Assembly (NCBI GenBank): GCA_913776825.1
Contig: CAJYPV010000007.1
Location: 124,001 to 188,000 of the forward strand
DNA length: 64,000 nucleotides
Origin: Burkholderiaceae bacterium
Lineage (GTDB): Bacteria; Pseudomonadota; Gammaproteobacteria; Burkholderiales; Burkholderiaceae_C
Direction: 5' to 3'
Position 1 is the stretch's first letter, and each line of letters opens with the position of its first letter. The position numbers and the translations under genes are program-made. This document shows, in pieces, positions 44,336 through 52,555 of the stretch. The notes below the pieces were generated by a model that was not told the origin of the DNA, searched no databases, and worked only from the letters and a program-made list of their open reading frames with translations.

Positions 44336-44360
44336 AACCTGGCCCTGCCAGGTTTTTTTT
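44336..44360 (+). terminator. Strong intrinsic terminator 325 bases after purH
   Basis: A CCTGGC / GCCAGG stem, extended by an A/T pairing stretch, has a 3-base loop and eight T. It either ends a long purH 3' untranslated region or a separate small transcript starting after 44096. Confidence 0.85.
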
Positions 44361-44612
44361 CGTCTCTTGCCGTTGGTTTCAAAACCGTGAATTGCTGCAC
44401 ATGCCGGGCTCGTCCATAACCCGAATGACGGTGATTCCGACATCCCCCCCATTCGGTGGGATGCCTCAGCCACAGATCGCACCATCGTCTCGTTCCGGCA
44501 ACTTGCGCTTAAAAATATCGACAACTTTTCTTCCGTCACATTGACCGCCCCAAGGTGGATTGGTAACTTCCCGACCCGCACCATTCGCGTGCTGAACCAG
44601 TTGGAAAGTCAT

Positions 44613-45128
44613 ATGAAGAAGATTTCTGTTATCGCCGCCGCTCTGCTGCTGGCTGGCGCTGCTCAAGCCCAATCGAACACCTCCGCCGTTTACGGTGAAG
44701 TCGGCTACACCTTCGTCACCGTCGACGTCGGTACCGATCTGGAACCCGGCATGCTGCGTGGCATCGTCGGCTGGAACGTGCACCCCAACCTGGCCATCGA
44801 AGGCATGCTGGCCACCGGCGTGAAGGACGACAACACCTTCGGCGTGAAGACCAAGGTGTCGCGCGCCTACGGCGTGTACCTGAAGCCGAAGTACGACTTC
44901 GGCAACGGCTTCGAAGTGTTCGGCCGTGTCGGCTACGCTGATCTGAAGATCAAGTCGTCCTTCGGCGGCAACAGCGTCAGCGATTCCGGCAACGACGTGT
45001 CCTACGGCATCGGCGCCAGCTACAGCTTCACCAAGAACGCCTACGGCACCGTCGACTACACGAACTACTACGACAAGGACGGCGTGAAGGGCACTGGCTT
45101 CACCGTCGGCGTCGGCTATCGCTTCTGA
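44613..45128 (+). CDS. Outer-membrane beta-barrel protein
   Basis: This is a 171-residue barrel of the OmpA-like/OmpW-size porin superfamily (eight strands expected). The signal peptide is MKKISVIAAALLLAGAAQA with cleavage before QSN. The mature chain alternates hydrophobic and polar residues in strand-length runs (SAVYGEVGYTFVTV, VFGRVGYADLKI, YGIGASYSFT). It ends with the BAM-recognition type C-terminus VGVGYRF. The ATG at 44613 has GGAAAG upstream. Codon use is strongly biased to C-ending codons, suggesting high expression. Its specific role is unknown. Confidence 0.87.
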   Translation: MKKISVIAAALLLAGAAQAQSNTSAVYGEVGYTFVTVDVGTDLEPGMLRGIVGWNVHPNLAIEGMLATGVKDDNTFGVKTKVSRAYGVYLKPKYDFGNGFEVFGRVGYADLKIKSSFGGNSVSDSGNDVSYGIGASYSFTKNAYGTVDYTNYYDKDGVKGTGFTVGVGYRF

Positions 45129-45167
45129 GCGATGCGCTGAAGACTCCTCGGAGTCTTGGCCTCGAAA

Positions 45168-45193
45168 AGCCCGGCTCATGCCGGGCTTTTTTT
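45168..45193 (+). terminator. Terminator of the outer-membrane protein gene
   Basis: An 8-bp stem AGCCCGGC / GCCGGGCT has a TCAT loop and seven T. It is preceded by a small AAGACTC/GAGTCTT hairpin at 45140-45157. Confidence 0.92.
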
Positions 45194-45266
45194 CGTCCGG
45201 CCGCACATGCCGAGCGTTTTGTTTTCGGCAGGCCGGAAACATGCCGAGCGTTTCTCGTCCGCCGGC

Positions 45267-45572
45267 TTAGACCCAACCGAACAGCTTCAACACGCCGAGC
45301 GTGGAGCCTATCGCGCCCACGCCGGTCCCCACGGTCCATCGGATCAGTTGAAGGCGACGTTCACGTTCCAGATCTTCTCGGGAGCGGACGGTCACCAGCG
45401 CATCCAGCTTCGCGGAGATGACGGCCTCCAGGCTGTCCATGCGTTGAATGACGGGTTGAACGGCTTGATTGATTTGCATGAGAAGGGTCCTTTCAAGCGA
45501 CGCGATCACCGTCTTGGCGAGATCGCCTTCGATACCGACGGACGTGAGAGCAGTGAAGAATTCGATCTGCAT
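45267..45572 (-). CDS. Small coiled-coil, tail-anchored protein (DUF1640/CCDC90-like)
   Basis: This is a 101-residue protein. Residues 1-20 (FFTALTSVGIEGDLAKTV) resemble the N-terminal helix of DUF1640 proteins. The middle (about 28-75) is a predicted coiled coil rich in Glu, Gln and Arg. The C-terminus (WTVGTGVGAIGSTLGVLKLFGWV) is a single membrane segment ending at the last residues. The bacterial family often sits near mobile or unclassified genes and has no settled function. No strong ribosome site is visible. It is convergent with the outer-membrane protein gene. Confidence 0.65.
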   Translation of the reverse strand: MQIEFFTALTSVGIEGDLAKTVIASLERTLLMQINQAVQPVIQRMDSLEAVISAKLDALVTVRSREDLERERRLQLIRWTVGTGVGAIGSTLGVLKLFGWV

Positions 45573-45738
45573 CGGAGCACTCAGGGAAATCAGAGCTCGA
45601 AGAGCACCCAGACAAGGGTGGCCACGCCTTCACAATGTCAGGGCATCGCCTGCTCGCGGCAATACTCCAAACTGGTAGTGGAAAGGGGGAAACCGTCTCC
45701 CCCGCTGGAGCGAGAGGCCCCACCCCCGGAGACCCGCC

Positions 45739-47148
45739 ATGGACCACGCCCCGCACGAACGACTGCATCTCGTCCTGGAGCAGCAACGTGCCGCCTTCGA
45801 TCAGGACCGCCTGCCCAGCCTGGCCCAGCGGCGTGATCGACTGGCCCGTCTGCAGCGCATGACCCGGCAGCATGCACAGGCGCTTGCGGAGGCGATGTCA
45901 TCGGACTTCGGACATCGCTCCGCGCATGAGAGCCGGCTGGCGGACCTGTTCACCGTCGAGACCGGCGCGCAGCATGCGATCAAGCATCTGAAGCGCTGGA
46001 TGGCGGTCAAGCGCGCGCCGACGGCGCTGCATTTCCTGCCTGCCAGCAATCGACTGATGCCGCAGCCACTGGGCGTGGTCGGCATCGTGTCGCCGTGGAA
46101 CTATCCCTACTACCTCGCGATGGCGCCGGCGTTGGCGGCCCTGGCGGCAGGCAACCGGGTGATGATCAAACCGTCCGAGCTCACGCCGCGCACCTCGGCG
46201 CTGATGGCCCAGATCGTGGCGGAACATTTCGCGCCCGAGGAAATGACGGTGATCACCGGCGATGCCGAGGTGGGCAAGGCCTTCACCGAGCTGCCCTTCG
46301 ATCACCTGTTCTTCACCGGCTCCACGGCGGTGGGGCGGATCGTCGCGCAGGCGGCGGCCAAACACCTGACGCCGGTGACGCTGGAGCTGGGTGGCAAATC
46401 GCCCGCGATCATCGATGCCAGCGCCGATCTCGCGCTCACCGCCGAGCGCCTGGCCTTCGGCAAGCTGCTCAACGCAGGACAGACCTGCGTGGCGCCGGAC
46501 TATGTGCTGGCGCCTCGCGCGATGGTGCAGCCCTTGGCCGAGGCACTGATCGCGGCGGTGCGGCGTCACTATCCGCGCATCTCGGACAACCCGGACTACA
46601 CCGCCATCATCAGCCCGCGTCATCACGCGCGTCTGCAAGGGCTGCTGGAGGATGCCCGGCAGCGTGGCGCCACGCTGCTGCGCACCCATGAGGAACAGCC
46701 TGGCGATCGGCGCCTGGTGCCCACGCTGCTGCTGAACACCACCGCGGCCATGACGGTGATGCAGGAAGAGATCTTCGGCCCGCTGCTGCCCATCGTCGCT
46801 TACGACCGACCGGACGACGCGATCGCGCACATCAACGCCGGAGACCGGCCCTTGGCGCTGTATTGGTTCGGCCGGAACACGGCGGCGCGCGACGAGGTGC
46901 TCGCCCGCACCCATGCCGGCGGCGTGACCGTCAACGACTGCATCTGGCATCTGGGCCAGGAGGAACAGCCCTTCGGCGGCGTCGGCGCAAGCGGCATGGG
47001 CAGCTATCACGGCGTCTGGGGCTTCAATACCTTCAGCAAGCTCAAGCCGGTGTTCGTGCAATCGCGCTGGGCCGGCACGCGGCTGTTCTATCCGCCCTAC
47101 GGCGACACCTTCGATCGACTGCTCGGCCTGTTGAAGAAGATCGTCTGA
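45739..47148 (+). CDS. calB: Coniferyl aldehyde dehydrogenase-type ALDH
   Basis: This is a 469-residue NAD(P)-dependent aldehyde dehydrogenase. Visible are SPWNYPYYL, KPSELTPRTS, FTGSTAVGR, catalytic Glu in LELGGKSP and nucleophile Cys250 in NAGQTCVAPDYVL. The DYVL after the Cys, the short length and the C-terminal basic membrane-associated stretch (RWAGTRLFYPPYGDTFDRLLGLLKKIV) fit the coniferyl-aldehyde dehydrogenase/fatty-aldehyde branch. The ATG has GGAGA upstream. It precedes a GMC oxidoreductase by 34 bases. The alcohol-to-aldehyde-to-acid sequence suggests both act on the same alcohol, but the substrate is not certain. Confidence 0.88.
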   Translation: MDHAPHERLHLVLEQQRAAFDQDRLPSLAQRRDRLARLQRMTRQHAQALAEAMSSDFGHRSAHESRLADLFTVETGAQHAIKHLKRWMAVKRAPTALHFLPASNRLMPQPLGVVGIVSPWNYPYYLAMAPALAALAAGNRVMIKPSELTPRTSALMAQIVAEHFAPEEMTVITGDAEVGKAFTELPFDHLFFTGSTAVGRIVAQAAAKHLTPVTLELGGKSPAIIDASADLALTAERLAFGKLLNAGQTCVAPDYVLAPRAMVQPLAEALIAAVRRHYPRISDNPDYTAIISPRHHARLQGLLEDARQRGATLLRTHEEQPGDRRLVPTLLLNTTAAMTVMQEEIFGPLLPIVAYDRPDDAIAHINAGDRPLALYWFGRNTAARDEVLARTHAGGVTVNDCIWHLGQEEQPFGGVGASGMGSYHGVWGFNTFSKLKPVFVQSRWAGTRLFYPPYGDTFDRLLGLLKKIV

Positions 47149-47182
47149 CCGGGACACGCGCGTGTCCGATGGCCATCGCCCC

Positions 47183-48895
47183 ATGACCGATTCATCCATC
47201 GCCTCGACAGCCTCGATGTCCTCGACAGCCCCGACATCCACGCGCGCCACGCCGACCGAGGATCCGCCATCGTCATCCTCACGGCCGACGCCTCGGCAGA
47301 CCTGGGATGCCGACATCGTCATCATCGGTGGCGGCTCATCCGGCGCCGTGCTGGCCAGCCGCTTGAGCGAGGACCCGAACTGCCGCGTGCTGTTGCTGGA
47401 GGCCGGTGGTCGAGGAGATGGCTGGGTGACGACCACGCCCTTCGCCGGCGCGATCCAGGTCGCGCATCCGGTCAACAACTGGGCCTTCCAGACCGAGCCG
47501 CAGCCGGGGCTGAACGGCCGTCGCGGCTACCAGCCCCGCGGCAAGGCGCTGGGCGGCTCCTCAGCGATCAACGCGATGATCTACACCCGCGGTCATCGCA
47601 GCGATTACGACGCATGGGCCGCCGCCGGCAATCCGGGCTGGTCGTATGACGAGGTCCTGCCCTGGTTCATTCGGGCCGAAGGCAATGCGCGCTGGGGCGC
47701 GCCGTGGCATGGACGCGATGGCCCGCTGCGCGTCGAGGACCTGCGCACCGACAGCCCGCTGCACGACGCGTGGAAACTGGCCGCACAGCAGGCCGGTCAT
47801 GCGGTGCGCGAGGATTTCAACGGCGCCGAGCTGGAAGGCCTGGGCACCTATCAGGTCACTCAACATCACGGCGAGCGCTGGAGTGTCGCTCGCGGCTATC
47901 TGCAACCGCTGCAGGGACAGCGGCCTCACCTCACCGTGCGCACCGGTGCTCGCGCACTGCGGCTACTGATGGAGGGACGTCGCGCGGTGGGCGTGGAGGT
48001 CGTGATCGATGGGGAACGTCGTCAGCTCTTCGCGCGACGCGAGGTGATCGTCAGCGGCGGCGCGCTTCAATCGCCGCAGTTACTGATGCTCTCCGGCATC
48101 GGCGATGGTGCCGCGCTGCAGGCGCTGGGGCTGCCGGTGGTGCATCACCTGCCGGGCGTGGGCCTCAACCTGCACGACCATCCGGACTTCGTGTTCGGCT
48201 ATGCGTCCGACCGACTCGACCTGGCCGGTCTGTCACTGCGCGGCGGGCTGCGCCTGATGCGCGAGATCGGCCGCTTCCGCCGCGAGCGGCGCGGTCTGAT
48301 CACCAGCAACTTCGCGGAATGCGGCGGCTTTCTGTCGACGCGACCCGGACTGCCTGCGCCGAACGTGCAACTGCATCTGGTCGTGGCCCTGGTCGAAGAC
48401 CATGCCCGACGCCTGCGCTGGGGTCACGGTCTGTCCTGCCATGTCTGTTTGCTCCGCCCGCGAAGCCGGGGCCGGCTGAGCCTCGCCAGCGCGGATCCGC
48501 TGGCCGCGCCCCGCATCGATCCGGCGTTCCTGCAGCATCCGGACGATGTCGTCGAGTTGATCGAAGGCTATCGACTGACCCGTGAGCTCATGCGCACGCC
48601 CAGCATGCGATCCTTCTGGACGCGGGAGTTGTGGTCAGACGGCGTGGAGACCGATGCGGCCATCGAGGCCTTGCTGCGTGAGCGCGTCGACACCGTCTAT
48701 CACCCGGTCGGCACCTGCCGGATGGGCTCGGATCCGCTGGCCGTGGTGGATGCCTCGTTGAAGGTGCATGGCATCGACGGTCTGCGGGTGGTGGATGCCT
48801 CGATCATGCCCAGCGTGATCAGCGGCAATACGAATGCGCCGGCCGTGATGATCGGCGAGAAAGCGGCCGCGATGATTCGGCAGGCCGGGTCATGA
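47183..48895 (+). CDS. GMC-family FAD-dependent alcohol oxidoreductase
   Basis: This is a 570-residue flavoenzyme of the choline dehydrogenase/AlkJ type. About 40 Ser/Thr/Pro-rich residues precede the FAD motif IVIIGGGSSGAVLASRL. The GMC signatures GKALGGSSAINAMIYTRG and SGGALQSPQLLMLSGIG are clear. The catalytic His region YHPVGTCRMG and the C-terminal DASIMPSVISGNTNAPAVMIGEKAA are intact. The ATG at 47183 is chosen over GTG at 47162 because neither has a good ribosome site and the tail is non-conserved anyway. It presumably oxidises an alcohol to the aldehyde used by the preceding dehydrogenase. Confidence 0.91.
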   Translation: MTDSSIASTASMSSTAPTSTRATPTEDPPSSSSRPTPRQTWDADIVIIGGGSSGAVLASRLSEDPNCRVLLLEAGGRGDGWVTTTPFAGAIQVAHPVNNWAFQTEPQPGLNGRRGYQPRGKALGGSSAINAMIYTRGHRSDYDAWAAAGNPGWSYDEVLPWFIRAEGNARWGAPWHGRDGPLRVEDLRTDSPLHDAWKLAAQQAGHAVREDFNGAELEGLGTYQVTQHHGERWSVARGYLQPLQGQRPHLTVRTGARALRLLMEGRRAVGVEVVIDGERRQLFARREVIVSGGALQSPQLLMLSGIGDGAALQALGLPVVHHLPGVGLNLHDHPDFVFGYASDRLDLAGLSLRGGLRLMREIGRFRRERRGLITSNFAECGGFLSTRPGLPAPNVQLHLVVALVEDHARRLRWGHGLSCHVCLLRPRSRGRLSLASADPLAAPRIDPAFLQHPDDVVELIEGYRLTRELMRTPSMRSFWTRELWSDGVETDAAIEALLRERVDTVYHPVGTCRMGSDPLAVVDASLKVHGIDGLRVVDASIMPSVISGNTNAPAVMIGEKAAAMIRQAGS

Positions 48896-48922
48896 GGCGA
48901 GCGAGTCCATGGCCCGCTCGCC
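48896..48922. terminator. GC hairpin between convergent GMC and ruvC genes
   Basis: A perfect 8-bp stem GGCGAGCG / CGCTCGCC starts immediately after the GMC stop codon. There is no T run on either side, so its role as a terminator is uncertain. Confidence 0.4.
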
Positions 48923-48988
48923 GCGCCGCGCGATCGCGCCGCTGATGCGGCCTTCGTCGCGCCCGCAGCGGCACCGATCGCACCGCGC

Positions 48989-49537
48989 TCAGTAGGTCCG
49001 CGATCCCTTGAACTGCGCGTGCTGACGACGCTGCAGCGTGGTCTGCCGGCCCATCGCTTCGAAGGACACGCGCGCATGCGCATCCATGATCGCGATGCCC
49101 AGCGCATCGGCCGCATCCTTGCCGGGCTCGCCGGGCAGATTCAACAGCCGCGCCACCATCGCCTGCACCTGCGACTTGGCCGCACCGCCGTGTCCGGTGA
49201 TGGCCTTCTTCATCTGCACGGCGGTGTATTCCGAGACATTCAGATCGCAGGACACCAGCGCCGTCAGCGCCGCGCCACGCGCCTGCCCGAGCAGCAGCGT
49301 GGACTGCGGATTCACGTTGACGAAGATGATTTCCACCGCGGCGCAGGTGGGCTGGTAACGCGCCACCACTTCGCGGATGCCTTGGTAGAGGATCTTCAGC
49401 CGGCCCGGCAGATCACCGGTCGGCAAGGCATTGGTCTTGATCGTGCCGCTGGCGACATAGGTCAGCCGCGGCCCGTCCGAATCGATGACGCCGAAGCCGG
49501 TGGTCTGCAGGCCGGGGTCGATGCCGAGAATGCGCAT
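48989..49537 (-). CDS. ruvC: Holliday junction resolvase RuvC
   Basis: This is a 182-residue endonuclease that cleaves Holliday junctions bound by RuvAB. Acidic catalytic residues appear in [15 protein letters not shown] (Asp7), [14 protein letters not shown] (Glu) and [12 protein letters not shown] (Asp pair). In many betaproteobacteria ruvC follows purH. Here it is about 5 kb downstream, on the opposite strand, after a CdsA-like gene by 22 bases. ruvA and ruvB are not visible downstream. Confidence 0.97.
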   Translation of the reverse strand: MRILGIDPGLQTTGFGVIDSDGPRLTYVASGTIKTNALPTGDLPGRLKILYQGIREVVARYQPTCAAVEIIFVNVNPQSTLLLGQARGAALTALVSCDLNVSEYTAVQMKKAITGHGGAAKSQVQAMVARLLNLPGEPGKDAADALGIAIMDAHARVSFEAMGRQTTLQRRQHAQFKGSRTY

Positions 49538-49559
49538 GGCGGGTTCGTCTCAGGGCTGC

Positions 49560-50546
49560 TCAGGTGCCGGCACGGAAGTACCAGCGCACCGAATGGAAGA
49601 AGACCGGCGCGGCAAAGCACATCACCGCGATGCGGTCCAGCAGGCCGACCGCCCCGGTGATCGCGCTGCGATTGCCCCAGGCATGGATGCCGGCATCCCG
49701 CTTGAGCGCCTGCATCACGAAGACACCGAAGCTGCCGCAACCGGCCGCGACAAAGGCCGTGATCGCCGCCTGGCCTGCCTTGAACGGCGTGATCCAGTAC
49801 AGCAGCGCGCCGGCGACGGCCGCAGCGAAGGCGCCGATCGCCCAGGCCTTCATCGTGAAGGACCGGCTGATGCGGCGAGCCACCGGCTTGGCGCGAAAGC
49901 GGCTGGTCGCGATGGCTTGCGCCAGTTGGCCGCAGGCCACCACGGCGACCAGGAAGAACAGCAGGAAGGCGCCGCGGCCTTCGTACTTGGGGAACTCCAG
50001 CAGCAGCAGCGCCGGCGCATGCGACAGGCCGTAGACGCAGACCATGATGCCCCACTGGATCTTGCTGTTGCGCTCCAGGAAGCGGCCCGGGTCATCGGCC
50101 AGCGCGCTGGCCACCGGAATCGCCAGGAAGCCGTAGACCGGGATCAGCACTGAGAACAGGTCGAAGTGACGCGTGCCGACCAGCACATACTGCAGCGGCA
50201 GGATCACGAAGAAGGCCAGGATCAGCCCGCGGTGATCGGCGCGCCGGGTGTGCAGCAGGGTGATGAATTCCCGGAACGCGAGGAAGGAGAACACGCCGAA
50301 CAACAGCGTGGCCCCGACCGGCCCCGACACCCAGGCGGCCCAGAACAGGCAGGCGCCCACCCAGACCATGTTGAGTTCATGCCGGAACCTGGCCCAGCGG
50401 CTTTGCCAGGCCTCCTGTTCCTCCTCGGGCCGCTCCCGCAGCGACCACAGCACCGAGCCGATGCTGACCAGCATCAGCGCGCCGAACAGCACCACGAACA
50501 GGAAGGCCACCTGCTCGCTGGTGCTGAGGGATTTGAGCCACCTCAT
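49560..50546 (-). CDS. CdsA-like phosphatidate cytidylyltransferase
   Basis: This is a 328-residue polytopic membrane protein with about eight membrane segments. The C-terminal ALKRDAGIHAWGNRSAITGAVGLLDRI corresponds to the CDP-diglyceride synthetase signature (KRx4KDx..HGGxxDR), with changes at several positions (Lys-Asp to Gly-Ile region, HGG to TGA). It is therefore a member of the YnbB-type divergent branch. The start at 50546 overlaps the plsC stop (ATGA) and has GGAGG 9 bases upstream; an in-frame ATG at 50555 lacks spacing for that ribosome site. It acts after PlsC in phospholipid synthesis: lysophosphatidate to phosphatidate to CDP-DAG. Confidence 0.85.
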   Translation of the reverse strand: MRWLKSLSTSEQVAFLFVVLFGALMLVSIGSVLWSLRERPEEEQEAWQSRWARFRHELNMVWVGACLFWAAWVSGPVGATLLFGVFSFLAFREFITLLHTRRADHRGLILAFFVILPLQYVLVGTRHFDLFSVLIPVYGFLAIPVASALADDPGRFLERNSKIQWGIMVCVYGLSHAPALLLLEFPKYEGRGAFLLFFLVAVVACGQLAQAIATSRFRAKPVARRISRSFTMKAWAIGAFAAAVAGALLYWITPFKAGQAAITAFVAAGCGSFGVFVMQALKRDAGIHAWGNRSAITGAVGLLDRIAVMCFAAPVFFHSVRWYFRAGT

Positions 50547-51172
50547 TCCTTCCATCCTCCCGGCCGCAAAGCCATCACGGCCGAGCGCGCACGCTCGAGA
50601 AACGCCCGCTTGTCCTCACCGGGCTCGATGCGGATCGGCGCGCCGAAGGTCACGGTGCACAGGATCGGCACCGGCACGACTTCGCCCTTGGGCATCACGC
50701 GCTGCACGTTGTCGATCCAGGTGGGAATGAGTTGCACATCGGGGAATTGCTCGGACAGGTGATAGAGCCCCGCCTTGAACGCCTGCGGCGCGCCTTTGTT
50801 GGAGCGCGTGCCTTCGGGAAAGATCACCAGCGAATCACCGCCCTGCAGCGCCTCGACCAGCGGCTCGAGCGGGTCTTCATCGGGCGTCGCGCGGGTGCGG
50901 CTGACGTAGACCGCATTGAACACGGCGGTCGTGATCCAGGTCTTGAGGGCGGAACTGGTCCAGTAGTCGCGGGCGGCGATCGGACGGGTGCGGACGCGCA
51001 ATTCGCTGGGCAGCGAGGCCCAGATCAGGACCCAGTCGAAATGGCTCTGGTGGTTGGCAAAGTAGATGCGTTGTTCAGACGTCGGGGGAGAGCCTTTCCA
51101 ATGTCCCTGGGCGCCGGTGATGAGGCGCGCCAGCCAGGACAGGAACAGGCCAGTAATTTCGGCGAGGACCAT
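50543..51172 (-). CDS. plsC: 1-acyl-sn-glycerol-3-phosphate acyltransferase
   Basis: This is a 209-residue membrane-associated acyltransferase that makes phosphatidic acid. The catalytic HX4D motif is NHQSHFDW, and the glycerophosphate-binding motif is FPEGTRSNKG. An N-terminal hydrophobic helix (LAEITGLFLSWLARLITG) anchors it. It is the first gene of a plsC-cdsA-ruvC group on the minus strand with ATGA overlap to the cytidylyltransferase gene. A 110-112-bp tandem repeat array ends only 18 bases before its start codon, so its promoter must lie in or beyond the array. Confidence 0.93.
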   Translation of the reverse strand: MVLAEITGLFLSWLARLITGAQGHWKGSPPTSEQRIYFANHQSHFDWVLIWASLPSELRVRTRPIAARDYWTSSALKTWITTAVFNAVYVSRTRATPDEDPLEPLVEALQGGDSLVIFPEGTRSNKGAPQAFKAGLYHLSEQFPDVQLIPTWIDNVQRVMPKGEVVPVPILCTVTFGAPIRIEPGEDKRAFLERARSAVMALRPGGWKE

Positions 51173-51190
51173 GGCTGGATTATCCCCCCC

Positions 51191-51509
51191 CTACCGGCTG
51201 GCGCCGGCCCCCCAGGGGGCGAGCAGGAGCCCGGCGGAGCCGGATCTCCGTGCTCCGCTGGACGGGCGGCGACGCTGCGCTGGCCTGGTTTTGTCCCCCC
51301 CCCTACCGGCTCACGCCGGCCCCCCAGGGGGCGAGCAGGAGCCCGGCAGAGCCGGATCTCCATGCTCCCCTGGCCGGGCGGCGACGCTGCGCTTGCCTGG
51401 TTTTGTCTCCCCCTACCGGCTGACGCCGGTCCCTCAGGGGGCGAGCAGGAGCCCGGCAGAGCCGGATCTCCATGCTCCCCTGGCCGGGCGGCGACGCTGC
51501 GCTCGCCTG
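51191..51509. repeat. Three-copy 110-112-bp tandem repeat upstream of plsC
   Basis: Units start with CTACCGGCT at 51191, 51303 and 51413 (periods 112 and 110; the third ends at about 51509 at GCTCGCCTG). Each unit holds CCCCC...GGGGGC and CCGGCAGAGCCGG-type inverted repeats and ends with CTGGTTTTGTC in the first two copies. Copies 2 and 3 are closer to each other than to copy 1. Frames through it on both strands are periodic artefacts. The remaining 51510-51615 holds no gene. It is not CRISPR: units are long and there are no spacers. Confidence 0.92.
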
Positions 51510-51615
51510 CGTGAATGCGCGGAGCGGCCATGCGGCGCACGCAGAAACGACAACGGCCGCCCAAGGCGGCCGATGCGGGCATGCGGAGGCTCAGCGGGTG
51601 AGACTCGGCGATGCC

Positions 51616-51960
51616 TTACAGCGAGGTGCTGGGGGTCTCGGCGCCGCTGGCGTAACGGTTCGGGCCGCTGGGCTGCAGGAACCAGTACAGCAGGACCAGA
51701 CCGCCGATCAGAGGGATCAGGCTGAGCAGTTGCCACCAGCCGCTGCGGTCGATGTCGTGCAGACGGCGCGCGCCCACCGCCAACGACGGCAGCACGATGG
51801 CCAGCCACAGCAGACCCGCCAGCTTGTCGGACACGAGGCCCACGGCGAAGGCCGCCAGGAAGATGAACAGCGTGAACCACCAGTACTCCGAACGGGTGGC
51901 AACGCCATTGAAATCAGCGTACTTGCTGAAGCAGGTCTTGACGGCGTCGGTGAAATTCAT
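51616..51960 (-). CDS. DUF805 membrane protein
   Basis: This is a 114-residue inner-membrane protein with four hydrophobic segments. Family marks are ATRSEYWWFTLF near the N-terminus and ARRLHDIDRSGWWQLL in the middle, both typical of DUF805. It ends with a polar tail (GPNRYASGAETPSTSL). The ATG at 51960 has AGGAGAG upstream. No function is established for the family. It is upstream of the tandem array and plsC, on the same strand. Confidence 0.9.
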   Translation of the reverse strand: MNFTDAVKTCFSKYADFNGVATRSEYWWFTLFIFLAAFAVGLVSDKLAGLLWLAIVLPSLAVGARRLHDIDRSGWWQLLSLIPLIGGLVLLYWFLQPSGPNRYASGAETPSTSL

Positions 51961-52183
51961 GGGCCCTCTCCTCGTGAATGGATCTGCTGATCCGGTGTTG
52001 GTCTGTGACGGGCGTCATCCTACGGTTCCACCTCGTCGAAGACGATCCCTCCGAGGGGCGGATTCGGGTAACTCCGCAGCGAAGAAGGAAAAACCACGCT
52101 CCCCCCCATTGCGGACACAATCGCCCCGGGCCCAGGCCCATGCCGGGCCCACGTCGTTGCCATCCACTCCAAGGAGACTCCGC

Positions 52184-52555
52184 ATGAAGACTTCGCTCCG
52201 ATGCCTCGCCGCCTCCAGCCTGCTGGCCCTCGCCAGCCTGGCTTCCGCCCAACAGGCGCCCGCCATGGCCAAGGACGGCGCCCTCGTCGGCCCCAACCAG
52301 ATGACGCTCTACACCTTCGACAAGGACAGCGACGGCAAGAGCGCCTGCAACGGACCCTGCGCCAAGAACTGGCCCCCACTGCTGGCCAAGGACACCGACA
52401 AAGCCGCCGGCGACTGGACCCTCATCACCCGCGACGACGGCGCCAAGCAATGGGCCTACAAAGGCAAACCGCTCTACTTCTGGGTCAAGGACACCCAACC
52501 CGGCGACCGCACCGGCGACGGCGTCAACCAGGTCTGGCACACCGCCAAACCCTGA
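52184..52555 (+). CDS. Small secreted repeat protein (COG4315-type)
   Basis: This is a 123-residue exported protein. The signal peptide is MKTSLRCLAASSLLALASLASAQ. The mature part matches the predicted-lipoprotein-repeat family: LYTFDKDSDGKSACNGPCAKNWPPLLA, then WTLITRDDGAKQWAYKGKPLYFWVKDTQPGDRTGDGV and the terminal W-H. Two Cys in CNGPC may form a disulfide. It has no lipobox, so it is probably soluble and periplasmic. The ATG at 52184 has AAGGAGA. The frame stays open upstream but that part is non-coding. Function is unknown; family members often sit with stress genes. Confidence 0.88.
   Translation: MKTSLRCLAASSLLALASLASAQQAPAMAKDGALVGPNQMTLYTFDKDSDGKSACNGPCAKNWPPLLAKDTDKAAGDWTLITRDDGAKQWAYKGKPLYFWVKDTQPGDRTGDGVNQVWHTAKP

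Larger units (their letters stand above)
44012..44612. other. 601-base spacer after purH
   Basis: No credible gene was found. From left to right it holds a 10-bp inverted repeat framing an octamer tandem array (44021-44096), about 240 bases of lower GC without features, a strong plus-strand terminator (44336-44360) and the presumed promoter region of the outer-membrane protein gene. AT-rich sequence around 44505-44530 (CTTAAAAATATCG) is a candidate promoter core. Confidence 0.55.

Noticed and set aside
51191..51509. CRISPR array
   Set aside because: Units are 110-112 bases, adjacent and without unique spacers; no cas genes are near.
51025..51582. Coding frames through the tandem repeat on both strands
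   Set aside because: They only repeat the array period and have no start signal or homologous domain.
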